Below, piece after piece: positions 1 to 9,314 of a stretch of DNA of 64,000 nt. Numbering within the stretch: position 1 is the first letter of the stretch; each line of letters opens with the position of its first letter. The stretch is from Paenibacillus sp. 481 (GTDB lineage: Bacteria; Bacillota; Bacilli; Paenibacillales; Paenibacillaceae), in assembly GCF_021223605.1 (NCBI RefSeq), contig NZ_CP075175.1, forward strand, positions 5,287,501 through 5,351,500. The letters run 5' to 3'. Below the pieces are notes generated by a model. It worked only from the letters and a program-made list of their open reading frames with translations, was not told where the DNA came from and searched no databases. Made by a program: the position numbers and the translations under genes.

Positions 1-124
1 TGGCGATCCATCTGGATCGCCTGGAGAACAGGGGGGTAACCCCCTAATTTCCCGATTTTACATCTACCAAAACAAAAAGAGAAACCCGATGTCATTAAAA
101 TGACTCGGTTTCTCGACAAGCTGA
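1..124 (+). mobile_element. 3' end of an IS1182-family element
   Basis: The first 47 bases read in frame as the last codons of an IS1182-type transposase (AIHLDRLENRGVTP, stop 45-47). This matches the tail of the broken transposase at 34.7-35.2 kb ([12 protein letters not shown]). After it comes a hairpin (GAGAAACC at 80-87 with GGTTTCTC at 107-114). The stretch at 109-124 is the exact reverse complement of 16 bases in the left terminal repeat of the element at 34225. The rest of the element lies outside the window, so its integrity cannot be judged. Confidence 0.75.
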
Positions 125-129
125 GAAAA

Positions 130-153
130 GGCGATCGTTGTATAACGATCGCC
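130..153 (-). terminator. Terminator of the cytolysin gene
   Basis: A perfect 10-bp inverted repeat (GGCGATCGTT / AACGATCGCC) with loop GTAT. On the minus strand it is followed by CTTTTCTC. It lies 35 bp past the cytolysin stop codon. Confidence 0.75.
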
Positions 154-188
154 TTCTCTTGTAATTGTATTTCCACTTATTCGTTTAC

Positions 189-1694
189 TTACTCGTGACT
201 AATGGATGCTGACGGGTGTAACGTAGTTCCTCCAATATAAACTTTTATATTGCTAGTTAACGGAACGTTTGTCTCGTCAATAATTGTTCTCCACCACTCC
301 CATGCAAGACCAGTGCATTCTTTTGCAAAAATCTTAATGTTCTTGGCGTTAGGTGGAAGTGGAATCACAGTCGAGAAATGAGCTGTTTTATTCTGACCGT
401 TTCCTACCCAAGTTCTATGAGTAATGATTTCTTGTCCATTTGCATCATATGTAACTTCGTCCCAAGACACTTCAAACTGAGCTACATATGCACCATGATG
501 ATCAAGTGTTATTTTACCTTTAGAAAATTCTGTAGATTTAGTCTCGATATATTCCGTGTTGTTGCGAACAGCAGCTATTGAATTATCTTTCAAAAAGACA
601 CTTGTATAAGAGATTGGGTATGCTGGATTTTTCGTGCTAAATTGTGCATTGTCTTTAATGATATTTTGGATGACAGTAAAGTCTTTCGTGACTACTTGGT
701 TATGTGTCTGTGCATCGCCACCTAATACAACGGCAGTAAACGAACTGTTTTCATAAATATCTTTGTACTGTCCGCTAGATTGTATGTCCGCATTCTTTAG
801 CAATGCTTTAAATGCAGCTTGTACATCACTGCTCTTCGAAGTTGTCTCCAATTTCACATACATCGTTCTGCCATAAGCTACATTGGATACCATAAGTGGC
901 GGAGCCTCTTGGCTTACCCCTTTACGGACTAATTCACTATACGTTACGCTTTCATCAAAAAGGTCCGATGGATTATAAGGAAGAGCTGCACTTACCGTAT
1001 AAAAAATTTGCTTATAAGCAGCTACCATCACTTTTTTCTCTCCGTTTGCAACTGCATTAAAGTCGATTCCGAGCGTATTGTTAAGAACTTGAGCGTTCAC
1101 ATTAAGTGCGCTGGAAATTTGATTCTTACTGTAAACCATAGATTCTGCATATTGTAACCTTGCAGGCAATGTATGAGTGGCCGAGTATTTGTCAACCCAA
1201 GTCGATACTAACTGATCAACGGCACCAGACACACTGCTGTGATTTGGATTTTGAACCGTAATTGTATTTTCATTTTTCAACCCAGGTAAATCTACACTGA
1301 TATTTATAGGTTTTCTTGGGCTCATAATGAGATCAGGCTGATTATCCGAAAACGCCTGATTTGCAAGCTGTATGGCACCTGGATAACTGCGGCTCGTCAT
1401 CGAATCAATAATGGATATATCTACTGGTGAGGTTGCGAGTGATTTTTTCTCACGTTCAACCACAATAAATTTACCATTCGAATGGAGGCCTTCCTTGGGA
1501 ACAAAACTACTGATTTTCTCTCCATCTACGGCCAAAACTTCATTGCGATCATAGTCTAGGTTTGCGATACCAGTATCAATATCATTCAGTTCGTTTGTTG
1601 CAGCGTAGGAAATACTAGAATACGTAAACACATTTAAACTAACTAGTAGACTTACAAGCACTTTTGTTCCTTTACCCTGTTTAAAAAGTTTCAT
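189..1694 (-). CDS. alv: Cholesterol-dependent cytolysin (alveolysin-like)
   Basis: Secreted pore-forming toxin of the thiol-activated cytolysin family, which binds membrane cholesterol and assembles large beta-barrel pores in host cells. The 501-residue length is typical. An N-terminal signal peptide (lysines, then a hydrophobic run ending near SSISYAA) exports it. The canonical undecapeptide [11 protein letters not shown] is at about residues 459-469 with its single cysteine, and the Thr-Leu cholesterol-recognition pair is at about 491-492 (GGTTLHP). Ribosome binding site AAAGGAGGG precedes the ATG. The gene is monocistronic, with a terminator 35 bp downstream and an IS1182 end just beyond. 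The family call is certain; the name alveolysin rests on resemblance and on the Paenibacillus-like context. Confidence 0.96.
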   Translation of the reverse strand: MKLFKQGKGTKVLVSLLVSLNVFTYSSISYAATNELNDIDTGIANLDYDRNEVLAVDGEKISSFVPKEGLHSNGKFIVVEREKKSLATSPVDISIIDSMTSRSYPGAIQLANQAFSDNQPDLIMSPRKPINISVDLPGLKNENTITVQNPNHSSVSGAVDQLVSTWVDKYSATHTLPARLQYAESMVYSKNQISSALNVNAQVLNNTLGIDFNAVANGEKKVMVAAYKQIFYTVSAALPYNPSDLFDESVTYSELVRKGVSQEAPPLMVSNVAYGRTMYVKLETTSKSSDVQAAFKALLKNADIQSSGQYKDIYENSSFTAVVLGGDAQTHNQVVTKDFTVIQNIIKDNAQFSTKNPAYPISYTSVFLKDNSIAAVRNNTEYIETKSTEFSKGKITLDHHGAYVAQFEVSWDEVTYDANGQEIITHRTWVGNGQNKTAHFSTVIPLPPNAKNIKIFAKECTGLAWEWWRTIIDETNVPLTSNIKVYIGGTTLHPSASISHE

Positions 1695-1848
1695 AAAGAA
1701 ACCCTCCTTTATTGTAAAATAATAGTGCTATATTAAATATATCGGTATTTTGATATGAAAATATTATATTTCAAGAAAAATAACAGATTATAAGAGCTCC
1801 AATTGACGTCTGGCTAATCAGTCATAAGTTATTATCAGTAATAGTAAT

Positions 1849-1911
1849 AATAGCTAGCATGAGCGCATCCCTCAAATCTGGGACTTGTAAATACCGCCCG
1901 TGCTAGCTATT
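1849..1911. repeat. Inverted repeat in the cytolysin-LysR gap
   Basis: An 11-bp perfect inverted repeat (AATAGCTAGCA 1849-1859; TGCTAGCTATT 1901-1911) encloses 41 bases. It lies in the 370-bp gap between the cytolysin start and the LysR stop. It could fold into an RNA structure or help end lysR transcription, but it has only an interrupted T-rich tail on the minus strand. No gene is seen in the gap. Confidence 0.45.
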
Positions 1912-2066
1912 CGTGCGTTCGTTCTGATGTCGCAGCCCTCTCGCCTTTTCGTTCAAGATACAGATTTTTGGTGAGGTATATACTTAGATGTCATATCGTT
2001 TTTAGAGGTTGGTCATTTTCCACATTTTCCGCTTGCTGAAGTGTATCCCGCTACAGCCGTTGTTCA

Positions 2067-2960
2067 TCATCCCGCTTGATGCGGCGGATTGGCGAGGATG
2101 TAGGCAATCAGCTCCCGGGATGCATAAGATAAGTATTTATCCCGGGGAAAAATAAGCGCCAGTTCCCAAGCAATCTTGGGGTTCGAAATCGAAACAATAT
2201 GAACGGAAAGATGATGCAAACGGTTCGCCATCGATCTAGGGATCAATGAAACTCCTAATTGAGACGCCACCATCTCGCAGCAAAAATCCCACAGGGAGGT
2301 CATATGTGCCACCTTCGGTTGGAACCCAGCTTGCGAGCATGCTTGCCAAACGATATCATGCAGAACGAATTCCTTGGTGAACAAAATAAACGGCTCATGC
2401 TGTAATTCAACTAAACTGACAGATGTTTTTCCGGCCAGCCAGTGGTGAGCGCTTACAATGACAACCAACTCTTCAGCTAACAATGACACCGGTTGATACA
2501 GCCGTGTGTTTACCGGCAACACCGTAACCCCAAAATCGATATTTCCTTGCTCGATTTGCATCTCTACCTGTTTCGCAGTGTATTCTACCATTTGAATCTC
2601 AATCATCGGATATGTCTTCTTGAATCCGGCAACTATTTTCGGGAACAGCAATGCGCTGATTGTAGGCAATATGCCCATCTTCACTTTTCCTCTTTGTACA
2701 TGAACGAGCTCATTAACAGATGAAGGTATCTCCTCTAGCAGTTGCAAAATTTTTAAAGTCTTCTCATAAACAAGTTGTCCTGTATCGGTAAGTATAACTT
2801 CCCTCTCGGAACGGTCAAGCAAAGTAACTCCCAATTCGTCTTCGAGGCTTTTGATCATCTTGCTAATAGAGGGCTGAGAAACAAACAGGACCTGCGAAGC
2901 TTTTGTAAAATTTTTGTGCTTGGCTACTTCTGCAAAATAATGAAGCTGTTTAATATCCAT
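2067..2960 (-). CDS. LysR-family transcriptional regulator
   Basis: DNA-binding regulator of 297 residues, the usual LysR length. The winged helix-turn-helix is at residues 1-60 (MDIKQLHYFAEVAKHKNFTK, then SQPSISKMIKSLEDELG), followed by the linker helix and an effector-binding domain at about 90-290. The N-terminus resembles the CidR/YwbI group of Bacillus, but the effector cannot be read from sequence. It lies downstream of the leucine operon on the same strand, separated from it by a strong terminator at 3050-3089, so it should have its own promoter. It may control that operon, though LysR regulators more often sit divergently from their target. Confidence 0.9.
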   Translation of the reverse strand: MDIKQLHYFAEVAKHKNFTKASQVLFVSQPSISKMIKSLEDELGVTLLDRSEREVILTDTGQLVYEKTLKILQLLEEIPSSVNELVHVQRGKVKMGILPTISALLFPKIVAGFKKTYPMIEIQMVEYTAKQVEMQIEQGNIDFGVTVLPVNTRLYQPVSLLAEELVVIVSAHHWLAGKTSVSLVELQHEPFILFTKEFVLHDIVWQACSQAGFQPKVAHMTSLWDFCCEMVASQLGVSLIPRSMANRLHHLSVHIVSISNPKIAWELALIFPRDKYLSYASRELIAYILANPPHQAG

Positions 2961-3049
2961 TTGAGCCGGATCTGCCTCCTTCCCTTATAGGCAAAGCGGT
3001 ATCCACACCATTCATCCACTTAATCAAGATTATAATATGCCCGCCATAC

Positions 3050-3089
3050 AAAAAACAGCACCGTGCGCAGCTACACGCTTGGTGCTGTT
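3050..3089 (-). terminator. Terminator of the leucine degradation operon
   Basis: Stem AACAGCACC (3054-3062) / GGTGCTGTT (3081-3089). On the minus strand the stem is followed by six T. It starts 24 bp after the carboxyltransferase stop codon. Confidence 0.85.
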
Positions 3090-3113
3090 CGAAAATGCCA
3101 GAATGTCAGCAAA

Positions 3114-4652
3114 TTACACCGGATATACCGGGTGCTTCCGTTCAGAAAAGACGACAACCTTGGAGGAGTAAGCCTCGAATCGATTCACTAACTCGTCACG
3201 TAACGAATTGGCCGGAATGATCCCGTCAATTATCATTTCGGAGGCTAGCCGGTAAATATCAATATCCTGCTTATATTCCTCCCGCTTTTGTTCGATAAAA
3301 GCGGCCCGCTCGTGCTCAGGCAGTTGTGCAATTTTATTGGCATAGACGGCGTTGACCGCAGCTTCTGGCCCCATCACCGCAATTTGAGCCGTAGGCAATG
3401 CAAGACAGCAATCCGGTTCAAACGCCGGACCCGCCATCGCATAAAGTCCTGCTCCGTATGCTTTGCGGACGATGACCGAGATTTTAGGTACACTCGCTTC
3501 GGACATGGCCGAAATCATTTTCGCGCCATGGCGGATAATGCCTGCTCGTTCCACCTTCGTGCCGATCATAAAACCGGGCACGTCGGCGAGAAATAGCAGC
3601 GGGATATGGAATGCGTCGCAAAGGGTAATAAAGCGGGCTGCCTTGTCCGCCGAATCATGAAACAGCACGCCGCCTTTAATCCGCGGCTGATTGGCAATGA
3701 TCCCAATCGGGCTGCCGTTCATTCGGGCAAATCCCGTAATCAGTTCGCCAGCAAACAACTTCTTAATCTCAAAGAATGACCCTTGGTCAATAATCCGGTC
3801 AATAAGGTCATACATGCTAAACGGGGCATTCTGATTAGTTGGAATAAGTTCTTCTAAAGATTTCTCAAAAGATTGCGGCTCCGCAGCTGCCACGACGGGT
3901 GGTTTTTCAGAAAAGTTGGCTGGAAAATAGGAGAGATATCGTCGTGCCATCGAAATGGCTTCTTCTTCGTTGTTCGCCAGCACATCCCCGCATCCGGATA
4001 CCGAGCAATGCATGCGCGCGCCACCCATTTCTTCTAACGTAACTTTTTCCCCGATAACCATCTCCGCCATCCGCGGGGAGCCGAGATACATGGATGCATT
4101 TCCATCCACCATAATAACGATATCGCAAAATGCCGGAATGTACGCCCCGCCAGCAGCTGAAGGGCCAAAAAGCAGGCAGATTTGAGGGATTTTACCCGAC
4201 AATTTGACCTGATTGTAAAAAATACGACCAGCCCCTCGTCTACCGGGGAACATCTCAACTTGATCCGTAATGCGAGCACCTGCTGAATCCACGAGGTAAA
4301 TTAACGGCACTCTCATTTTGTCGGCCGTCTCTTGGATGCGAATGATCTTCTCTACCGTACGCGCTCCCCACGAGCCAGCTTTAACGGTCGAATCATTGGC
4401 CATCACACAAACGATTCTTCCATTTATTTTTCCAATGCCCGTAACCACGCCATCTGCCGGAAGGCCTTCTTCTGCGCAGTTAGCAAATAACCCATCCTCC
4501 AGCTCGAACCCTGGATCAAACAAGAGCTTTAAACGGTCGCGAACAAATCGTTTTCCTTGCTCCGCATTTTTTTGATGATAAGCCTGCGTCCCCCCCTTGA
4601 GGATTCGTGAAATACGTTCCTGCTGCTTATCTGGATTGATTTCCATAGCCAT
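3114..4652 (-). CDS. Acyl-CoA carboxylase, carboxyltransferase subunit (methylcrotonyl-CoA type)
   Basis: Beta subunit (512 aa) of a biotin-dependent acyl-CoA carboxylase. It moves the carboxyl group from carboxybiotin to an acyl-CoA. The N-terminal carboxyltransferase half carries SAGARITDQVEMFPGRRGAG and a GPSAAGGAYIPA oxyanion loop (about 120-170). The C-terminal half carries ADVPGFMIGT and RKAYGAGLYAM (about 355-410). Start ATG follows AAGGAGG at 8 bp. It is the last gene of a nine-gene operon that also holds biotin carboxylase, biotin carrier, HMG-CoA lyase and a methylglutaconyl-type hydratase. That context points to 3-methylcrotonyl-CoA carboxylase in leucine breakdown; sequence alone does not exclude propionyl-CoA. 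Confidence 0.92.
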   Translation of the reverse strand: MAMEINPDKQQERISRILKGGTQAYHQKNAEQGKRFVRDRLKLLFDPGFELEDGLFANCAEEGLPADGVVTGIGKINGRIVCVMANDSTVKAGSWGARTVEKIIRIQETADKMRVPLIYLVDSAGARITDQVEMFPGRRGAGRIFYNQVKLSGKIPQICLLFGPSAAGGAYIPAFCDIVIMVDGNASMYLGSPRMAEMVIGEKVTLEEMGGARMHCSVSGCGDVLANNEEEAISMARRYLSYFPANFSEKPPVVAAAEPQSFEKSLEELIPTNQNAPFSMYDLIDRIIDQGSFFEIKKLFAGELITGFARMNGSPIGIIANQPRIKGGVLFHDSADKAARFITLCDAFHIPLLFLADVPGFMIGTKVERAGIIRHGAKMISAMSEASVPKISVIVRKAYGAGLYAMAGPAFEPDCCLALPTAQIAVMGPEAAVNAVYANKIAQLPEHERAAFIEQKREEYKQDIDIYRLASEMIIDGIIPANSLRDELVNRFEAYSSKVVVFSERKHPVYPV

Positions 4653-4704
4653 CCCCTATTCCTCCTTATCTCCAACATGCTCGTTACTCGCCATTACGTA
4701 TATG

Positions 4705-5487
4705 TTATTCACCATTAAATTTAGGGGGACGCTTATCTTTGAACGCCTGCAGCCCTTCCGAGCGATCCATTGTCGGGATCGTGACTTCATACGCATTTTT
4801 CTCGATCGCAAGCCCAGTGCTTAGATCGACTTCACATCCCTTATCGATGGCGAACTTGGCTTGTGCCACGGCGATCGGAGCATTTCGAACAATTTGACCC
4901 GCTATTTCTAATGCTTTATCGAGCAGGAATTCAGGTGGTGTCACAACCTCTATCAACCCGATGTCCTTTGCCTCTTTGGCATCGATTTTTCGGGCCGTGA
5001 AAATGAGCTCTTTGGCACGCCCCTTCCCAATCAGCCGCGGCAACCGCTGCGTGCCGCCTGCGCCAGGAATAATCCCGAGCGAAGTCTCCGTAAGCGCGAA
5101 TGTGGCCGTTGCGGAGGCGATCCGAATGTCACATGCCAACGCCAATTCCGCTCCCCCGCCAATTGCTGCTCCGTTCACGGCGGCAATAATCGGCTGGGGC
5201 AAGGCTGCTAAATCATTGATGCACGCGCGAATCAAAGAAACCGTTCTTCGCACTTGGTTCGCATCCATTCCTGCACGCTCTTTTAAATCGGCACCTGCGC
5301 AAAAAGCTTTCTCGCCAGCCCCTGTGATCACGATACAGCGAATAGCGCGATCAAATTTACATGTTGCAGCCACATCCCGCAATTGTTCAAGCAACTGCAC
5401 CGACAGCGCATTGGCGGCTTCCGGCCGATTTAAAGTGATGAGTACCATTCCATTTCCAATATTGGACACCAATACTGCTTTTTCCAT
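4705..5487 (-). CDS. Enoyl-CoA hydratase/isomerase, likely 3-methylglutaconyl-CoA hydratase
   Basis: Crotonase-fold protein of about 260 aa. Oxyanion-hole segments are CAGADLKERAGM (about 61-72) and NGAAIGGGAELALACD (about 103-118). The acidic residue and loop TETSLGIIPGAGGTQRLPR (about 131-149) resemble AUH-type methylglutaconyl-CoA hydratases. The start is placed at MEKAVLV, since GAAGGAGGAGGGGAC precedes that ATG and the ten extra upstream residues have no ribosome site. In leucine breakdown this enzyme hydrates 3-methylglutaconyl-CoA, the carboxylase product, to HMG-CoA, which the lyase encoded just upstream cleaves. Substrate assignment is by context. Confidence 0.9.
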   Translation of the reverse strand: MEKAVLVSNIGNGMVLITLNRPEAANALSVQLLEQLRDVAATCKFDRAIRCIVITGAGEKAFCAGADLKERAGMDANQVRRTVSLIRACINDLAALPQPIIAAVNGAAIGGGAELALACDIRIASATATFALTETSLGIIPGAGGTQRLPRLIGKGRAKELIFTARKIDAKEAKDIGLIEVVTPPEFLLDKALEIAGQIVRNAPIAVAQAKFAIDKGCEVDLSTGLAIEKNAYEVTIPTMDRSEGLQAFKDKRPPKFNGE

Positions 5488-5547
5488 GTCCCCTCCTCCT
5501 TCCCTGCGCCGAGTCATGAACCTGCCTAACCCAAGCCGTTCGTTTGC

Positions 5548-6450
5548 CTATCCATTCGATCTGCTGACCTGAAGATTCCGGCTTGGTAAATCTCTTCCTA
5601 TCTTCTCCTGAATAAAAATAGCCGCAGCGAGCAGCTTCTCCTGATCTACCCCCGTTTGAATCCCCATCGCCTCCAGCATGTAAAGCAAATCGTCCGAAGC
5701 TACATTACCCGAGGCTCCAAGCGCATACGGGCAACCGCCTAGGCCGCCGACTGAAGCATCAAACGTCGTGATCCCCATATCCATGGACACTACAATATTA
5801 GCCAGAGCCGTCCCACGCGTATCGTGAAAATGCAGGGCTAGCTTGTTAGCATCAAAACGCTTTAAAAGAATATCCAACACACGTTGCACCTGCTGTGGAT
5901 TTGCAATACCAATCGTATCCCCGAGAGATAACTCGCCAATGCCCATGTCGAACAACGTCTCCGATACCCGTATCACCTCGTCGATGGAAACAGGACCTTC
6001 ATAGGGACAACCGAACACGGTTGACACATAACCGCGGACAGATTTGCCTGCTGACAGTGCTTCTTGCACCACTTCTCTTAAAATAGGAAAGGCAGCGCTA
6101 CTAGACTTGTTAATGTTCCTTTGATTATGGGATTCGCTGACAGACATAAAAACGGCTACTTCATCCATATCGACAGCCAACGCGCGCTCCAAACCTTGAC
6201 GATTCGGAACGAGAGCTGAATAGGTGATGCCGGGCATCCGTTCAATTCCTTTCGCAACTTCAGCGGCATCTGCCAGCGCCGGAATCCACTTGGGATTTAC
6301 AAATGAAGTGATTTCAATCGATGTGACTCCGGTGCCGGACAATTGGTTGATCCAAGCTATTTTATCTGCTGTTGAAACGAACACCTGCTCATTTTGTAAT
6401 CCATCCCGCGGACCAACCTCTTTGATCGTCACGCTCGCTGGCCAGTTCAT
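5548..6450 (-). CDS. mvaB: Hydroxymethylglutaryl-CoA lyase
   Basis: Cleaves 3-hydroxy-3-methylglutaryl-CoA to acetyl-CoA and acetoacetate, the final step of leucine degradation. It is a TIM-barrel HMGL-like protein. Family signatures visible are EVGPRDGLQNE near the N-terminus (metal-binding Asp and catalytic Arg), TSFVNPKWIPAL, the HFHDTRGTALAN metal-binding histidines, and the lyase loop GLGGCPYALGASGNVASDDL carrying the catalytic cysteine. The ATG at 6450 is preferred because GATGGAGAG lies just before it; the upstream in-frame ATG (6468) overlaps the biotin-carrier stop region and lacks a site. The gene lies 22 bp after the biotin-carrier gene. Confidence 0.95.
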   Translation of the reverse strand: MNWPASVTIKEVGPRDGLQNEQVFVSTADKIAWINQLSGTGVTSIEITSFVNPKWIPALADAAEVAKGIERMPGITYSALVPNRQGLERALAVDMDEVAVFMSVSESHNQRNINKSSSAAFPILREVVQEALSAGKSVRGYVSTVFGCPYEGPVSIDEVIRVSETLFDMGIGELSLGDTIGIANPQQVQRVLDILLKRFDANKLALHFHDTRGTALANIVVSMDMGITTFDASVGGLGGCPYALGASGNVASDDLLYMLEAMGIQTGVDQEKLLAAAIFIQEKIGRDLPSRNLQVSRSNG

Positions 6451-6472
6451 CTCTCCATCCCCCAGCATCCGT

Positions 6473-6694
6473 TTAATCCAGCTCGCTCAATTCCATCAAT
6501 AGATCTCCTTCATTAACAAAATCGCCTTCGCTCACGTTTACTGCTGCTACCTTCCCGCCGGAACCACTCGTGATCGTGATCTCCATTTTCATCGATTCCA
6601 ACACGGCCACGGTTTGGCCTGCTTCGACTTGATCCCCAGGCTTGACTAGAATTTTGTACACATTCCCCGCCATAACCGCCACTACTTTGCTCAC
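6473..6694 (-). CDS. Biotin carboxyl carrier (biotinyl-lipoyl attachment) protein
   Basis: A 73-residue stand-alone biotinyl domain. The biotinylated lysine lies in ESMKME (Lys about 36), and the flat beta-sandwich pattern (VKPGDQVEAGQ, VNEGDLLMEL) is intact. It carries carboxybiotin between the biotin carboxylase encoded just upstream and the carboxyltransferase at the operon end. A separate minimal carrier is the arrangement of the Bacillus subtilis yng cluster. The start is GTG, chosen because AGGAGGTCATTCAG precedes it and no ATG fits. Confidence 0.93.
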   Translation of the reverse strand: MSKVVAVMAGNVYKILVKPGDQVEAGQTVAVLESMKMEITITSGSGGKVAAVNVSEGDFVNEGDLLMELSELD

Positions 6695-6770
6695 CTGAAT
6701 GACCTCCTGTTCTACGAATAGCCTTCATATAACTATAAGCCTTTCGGGCACTGGCCGAGGCTCTAACCTG

Positions 6771-8120
6771 TTATGTCTGCTCTAACAAATACGTAGTAAC
6801 GAAACTCGTTGTTGTATCGCCTGAACGGAATGCGGGATGCGCAATTACTTCTTGCAGCATCGGGATATTTGTCTTGATCCCTTGAACTTGATAATGGGCT
6901 AACGCCTCATGAAGTCGGTCAATCGCCTCGTCTCGATCCTGACCTTTGACCACAAGCTTCGCAATCATCGGATCATAAAAAGGAGTGACCACCGAGCCCT
7001 CATGTACAGCCAACTCATGGCGGATTCCCTCTCCTTCAGGTATGGCAAACTTCGTAATCGTTCCCGGAGATGGGAAAAATGTCTTCGGATCTTCCGCATA
7101 AATGCGCACTTCAATCGCATGACCGTCGCGTGTCACATCGGATTGCCCGAAATTCAAGGAATGTCCGGCCGCAATTCGCAGTTGCTCTGCAACTAAGTCC
7201 AAGCTGGTAATCTCTTCTGTAATCGTATGCTCCACCTGTAGACGGGTATTCATTTCAAGGAAATAGAAATTTTTGTTCTCGTCAACTAAAAACTCGATCG
7301 TTCCTGCATTCTGGTACCCGATAGATTGAGCCGCCCTTACCGCGGCTTCTCCCATTTGACTTCGAGTGTGTTCATCCAAAAAAGGTGAAGGAGCTTCCTC
7401 CACCACTTTTTGATGGCGGCGTTGAATGGAACACTCCCGTTCCCATAAGTAGACGGTATTCCCATGCGTATCGGCCAAAATCTGAATTTCGATATGTCGG
7501 GGATTTTCCACAACTTTCTCGATATACATGGCCCCGTCTCCGAAGAAATTAGCGGCACGTTTCCGGTTCCCTGCAAAGGCGTCTTGCATTTCCGCTTCGC
7601 TGTACACGATCTGCATACCGATCCCGCCACCGCCAGCCGAAGCCTTGAGCATAACCGGATAGCCGATATCGCTGGCCGCCCGCGCTGCTGCTTCCGCATC
7701 CGCTAACGGATAAGAAATGCCAGGTACCACAGGCACACCAGCCTGTTCCATGATGTTACGGGCTTCAATTTTACTGCCCATGCGGGCGATGACATCCGCT
7801 GAGGGGCCGATGAATACGATTCCGGCTTCCTCGCAGCGGCGAGCAAATTCGGCATTTTCCGAGAGAAGGCCATATCCGGGGTGAATGGCGTCCGCTTTAG
7901 TGAGACGGGCGATTTCCAACACTTTATCGATATTCAAGTAGCTTTCTGCTACTCTCGGATTTCCTACCCCGTAAGCCTCATCCGCCTGCATGACATGTGG
8001 GGCTTGCTTATCCGCTTCGGAGTATATGCCGACGGTGGCAATGCCCAGTAATTTGCAAGTCCGGATCACTCGTACCGCAATTTCCCCCCGGTTCGCAATT
8101 AGAACCTTTTTGAACATCAT
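6771..8120 (-). CDS. Biotin carboxylase subunit of acyl-CoA carboxylase
   Basis: ATP-dependent carboxylation of biotin on the carrier protein, 450 residues as usual for accC-type subunits. Visible in order are the N-terminal biotin-carboxylase fold (FKKVLIANRGEIAVRVIR), the ATP-grasp glycine loop (KASAGGGGIGMQ), the metal and bicarbonate region (FLEMNTRLQVEHTITEE) and the C-terminal domain. The open reading frame runs 81 codons further upstream, but those codons overlap the dehydrogenase gene in another frame. The true start is the ATGATG at 8120, with AAAGGGG 6 bp before it, 11 bp after the dehydrogenase stop. With the other operon genes it probably forms a methylcrotonyl-CoA carboxylase. 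Confidence 0.94.
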   Translation of the reverse strand: MMFKKVLIANRGEIAVRVIRTCKLLGIATVGIYSEADKQAPHVMQADEAYGVGNPRVAESYLNIDKVLEIARLTKADAIHPGYGLLSENAEFARRCEEAGIVFIGPSADVIARMGSKIEARNIMEQAGVPVVPGISYPLADAEAAARAASDIGYPVMLKASAGGGGIGMQIVYSEAEMQDAFAGNRKRAANFFGDGAMYIEKVVENPRHIEIQILADTHGNTVYLWERECSIQRRHQKVVEEAPSPFLDEHTRSQMGEAAVRAAQSIGYQNAGTIEFLVDENKNFYFLEMNTRLQVEHTITEEITSLDLVAEQLRIAAGHSLNFGQSDVTRDGHAIEVRIYAEDPKTFFPSPGTITKFAIPEGEGIRHELAVHEGSVVTPFYDPMIAKLVVKGQDRDEAIDRLHEALAHYQVQGIKTNIPMLQEVIAHPAFRSGDTTTSFVTTYLLEQT

Positions 8121-8131
8121 ACCGATCCCCT

Positions 8132-9271
8132 TTAACAACCGATCTGGCGTGCAATCACCATTCGTTGCACTTCCGAAGTACCTTCGCCGATTTCTAACAG
8201 TTTGGCATCCCGGAAGAACCGCTCCACCTGATATTCCTTCATATAACCGTACCCGCCATGGATCTGAACGGCTTGATCGCAAACCTTCATACACATTTCC
8301 GATGCAAATAATTTGGCCATCGCGGCTTCCTTCTTGAATTTTCTTCCGTGCTCCTTCAGCCATGCCGCTTTATAAACCATGTTGCGTGCGATTTCAATGT
8401 TCATGGCCATGTCGGCCAGTTTAAATTGGATCGCTTGAAAGGTCGATAAGCTGTGGCCAAATTGTTTTCTTACTTTGGCATATTCAAGTGATTTTTCATA
8501 AGCGCCTTGAGCAATTCCGACCGCCATAGCCGCGATTCCGATTCTTCCGCCATCAAGCGTAGCTAAAAATTGCTTGTATCCATGTCCTTCTTTCCCAAGG
8601 AGATTTTCTTTGGGAACGGTTACATTTTCTAAGACCAATTCGGTTGTATTCGAAGCGTGCAGCCCCATCTTTTCATAATTGTTAATGACCGTAAATCCTG
8701 ACGCATCTGTAGGCACGATAAACGCACTAATTCCGTCCGTCCCTTTGCTTCGATCCGTTACGGCCGTGAGCGCCAAGCTTTTGGCAAAGCTTGCATTCGT
8801 AATAAAGCACTTGGAACCGGAAATGATCCACTGCTCCTCATGCGGTGTCGCTGTCGTACGGGTACCCCCTGCATCAGAACCTGCATTCGATTCCGTCAGC
8901 CCAAACGCACCCAAGTACTCTCCCATACAAAGAGGGGTTAAGTATTTTTCCTTTTGCTCATCTGTGCCGAATAAATGGATGGGTGCCCCGCCTAACGAAA
9001 TATGGGCAGAGTAAGTAATACCTGTAGAAGCGCATACCCGACTTAGTTCCTCTACCACGATAACAAAGCTTATTGTATCTGCTCCCCCGCCGCCATATTG
9101 TTCAGGAAAAGGCAGCCCCATGACGCCCAGCTTCGTTAATTTATCGAACACATCCTCCGGAAATTGCTTTGTACGATCCCGTTCATCTGCCCCCGGTGCA
9201 ACCTCGCCTTCCGCAAAATCACGCATCATCCTCTTGATTAACGTTTGTTCCTCGGTTAAATCAAAGTGCAT
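8132..9271 (-). CDS. Acyl-CoA dehydrogenase (isovaleryl-CoA step by context)
   Basis: FAD enzyme of about 380 aa that desaturates short or branched acyl-CoA and passes electrons to ETF. The family signatures FGLTESNAGSDAGG and QIHGGYGYMKEYQVERFFRDAK are present. The catalytic glutamate sits in GEGTSEVQR, the short-chain (butyryl) position; classical isovaleryl-CoA dehydrogenases carry a small residue there and use another glutamate. Its place between the BCKDH genes and methylcrotonyl-CoA carboxylase nevertheless argues for isovaleryl-CoA or mixed branched acyl-CoA. The start at MHFDLTEEQ is preferred (AGGAAAGGGGCGAG upstream); 29 earlier codons overlap the end of the E2 gene. Confidence 0.93.
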   Translation of the reverse strand: MHFDLTEEQTLIKRMMRDFAEGEVAPGADERDRTKQFPEDVFDKLTKLGVMGLPFPEQYGGGGADTISFVIVVEELSRVCASTGITYSAHISLGGAPIHLFGTDEQKEKYLTPLCMGEYLGAFGLTESNAGSDAGGTRTTATPHEEQWIISGSKCFITNASFAKSLALTAVTDRSKGTDGISAFIVPTDASGFTVINNYEKMGLHASNTTELVLENVTVPKENLLGKEGHGYKQFLATLDGGRIGIAAMAVGIAQGAYEKSLEYAKVRKQFGHSLSTFQAIQFKLADMAMNIEIARNMVYKAAWLKEHGRKFKKEAAMAKLFASEMCMKVCDQAVQIHGGYGYMKEYQVERFFRDAKLLEIGEGTSEVQRMVIARQIGC

Positions 9272-9314
9272 GATGTTCTCGCCCCTTTCCTGTTGAACAT
9301 GAAGACATGCTGAA

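Noticed and set aside
4961-5572. A 203-codon plus-strand frame opposite the hydratase and lyase genes.
   Set aside because: Antisense shadow of well-supported genes in a GC-rich stretch; no ribosome site.
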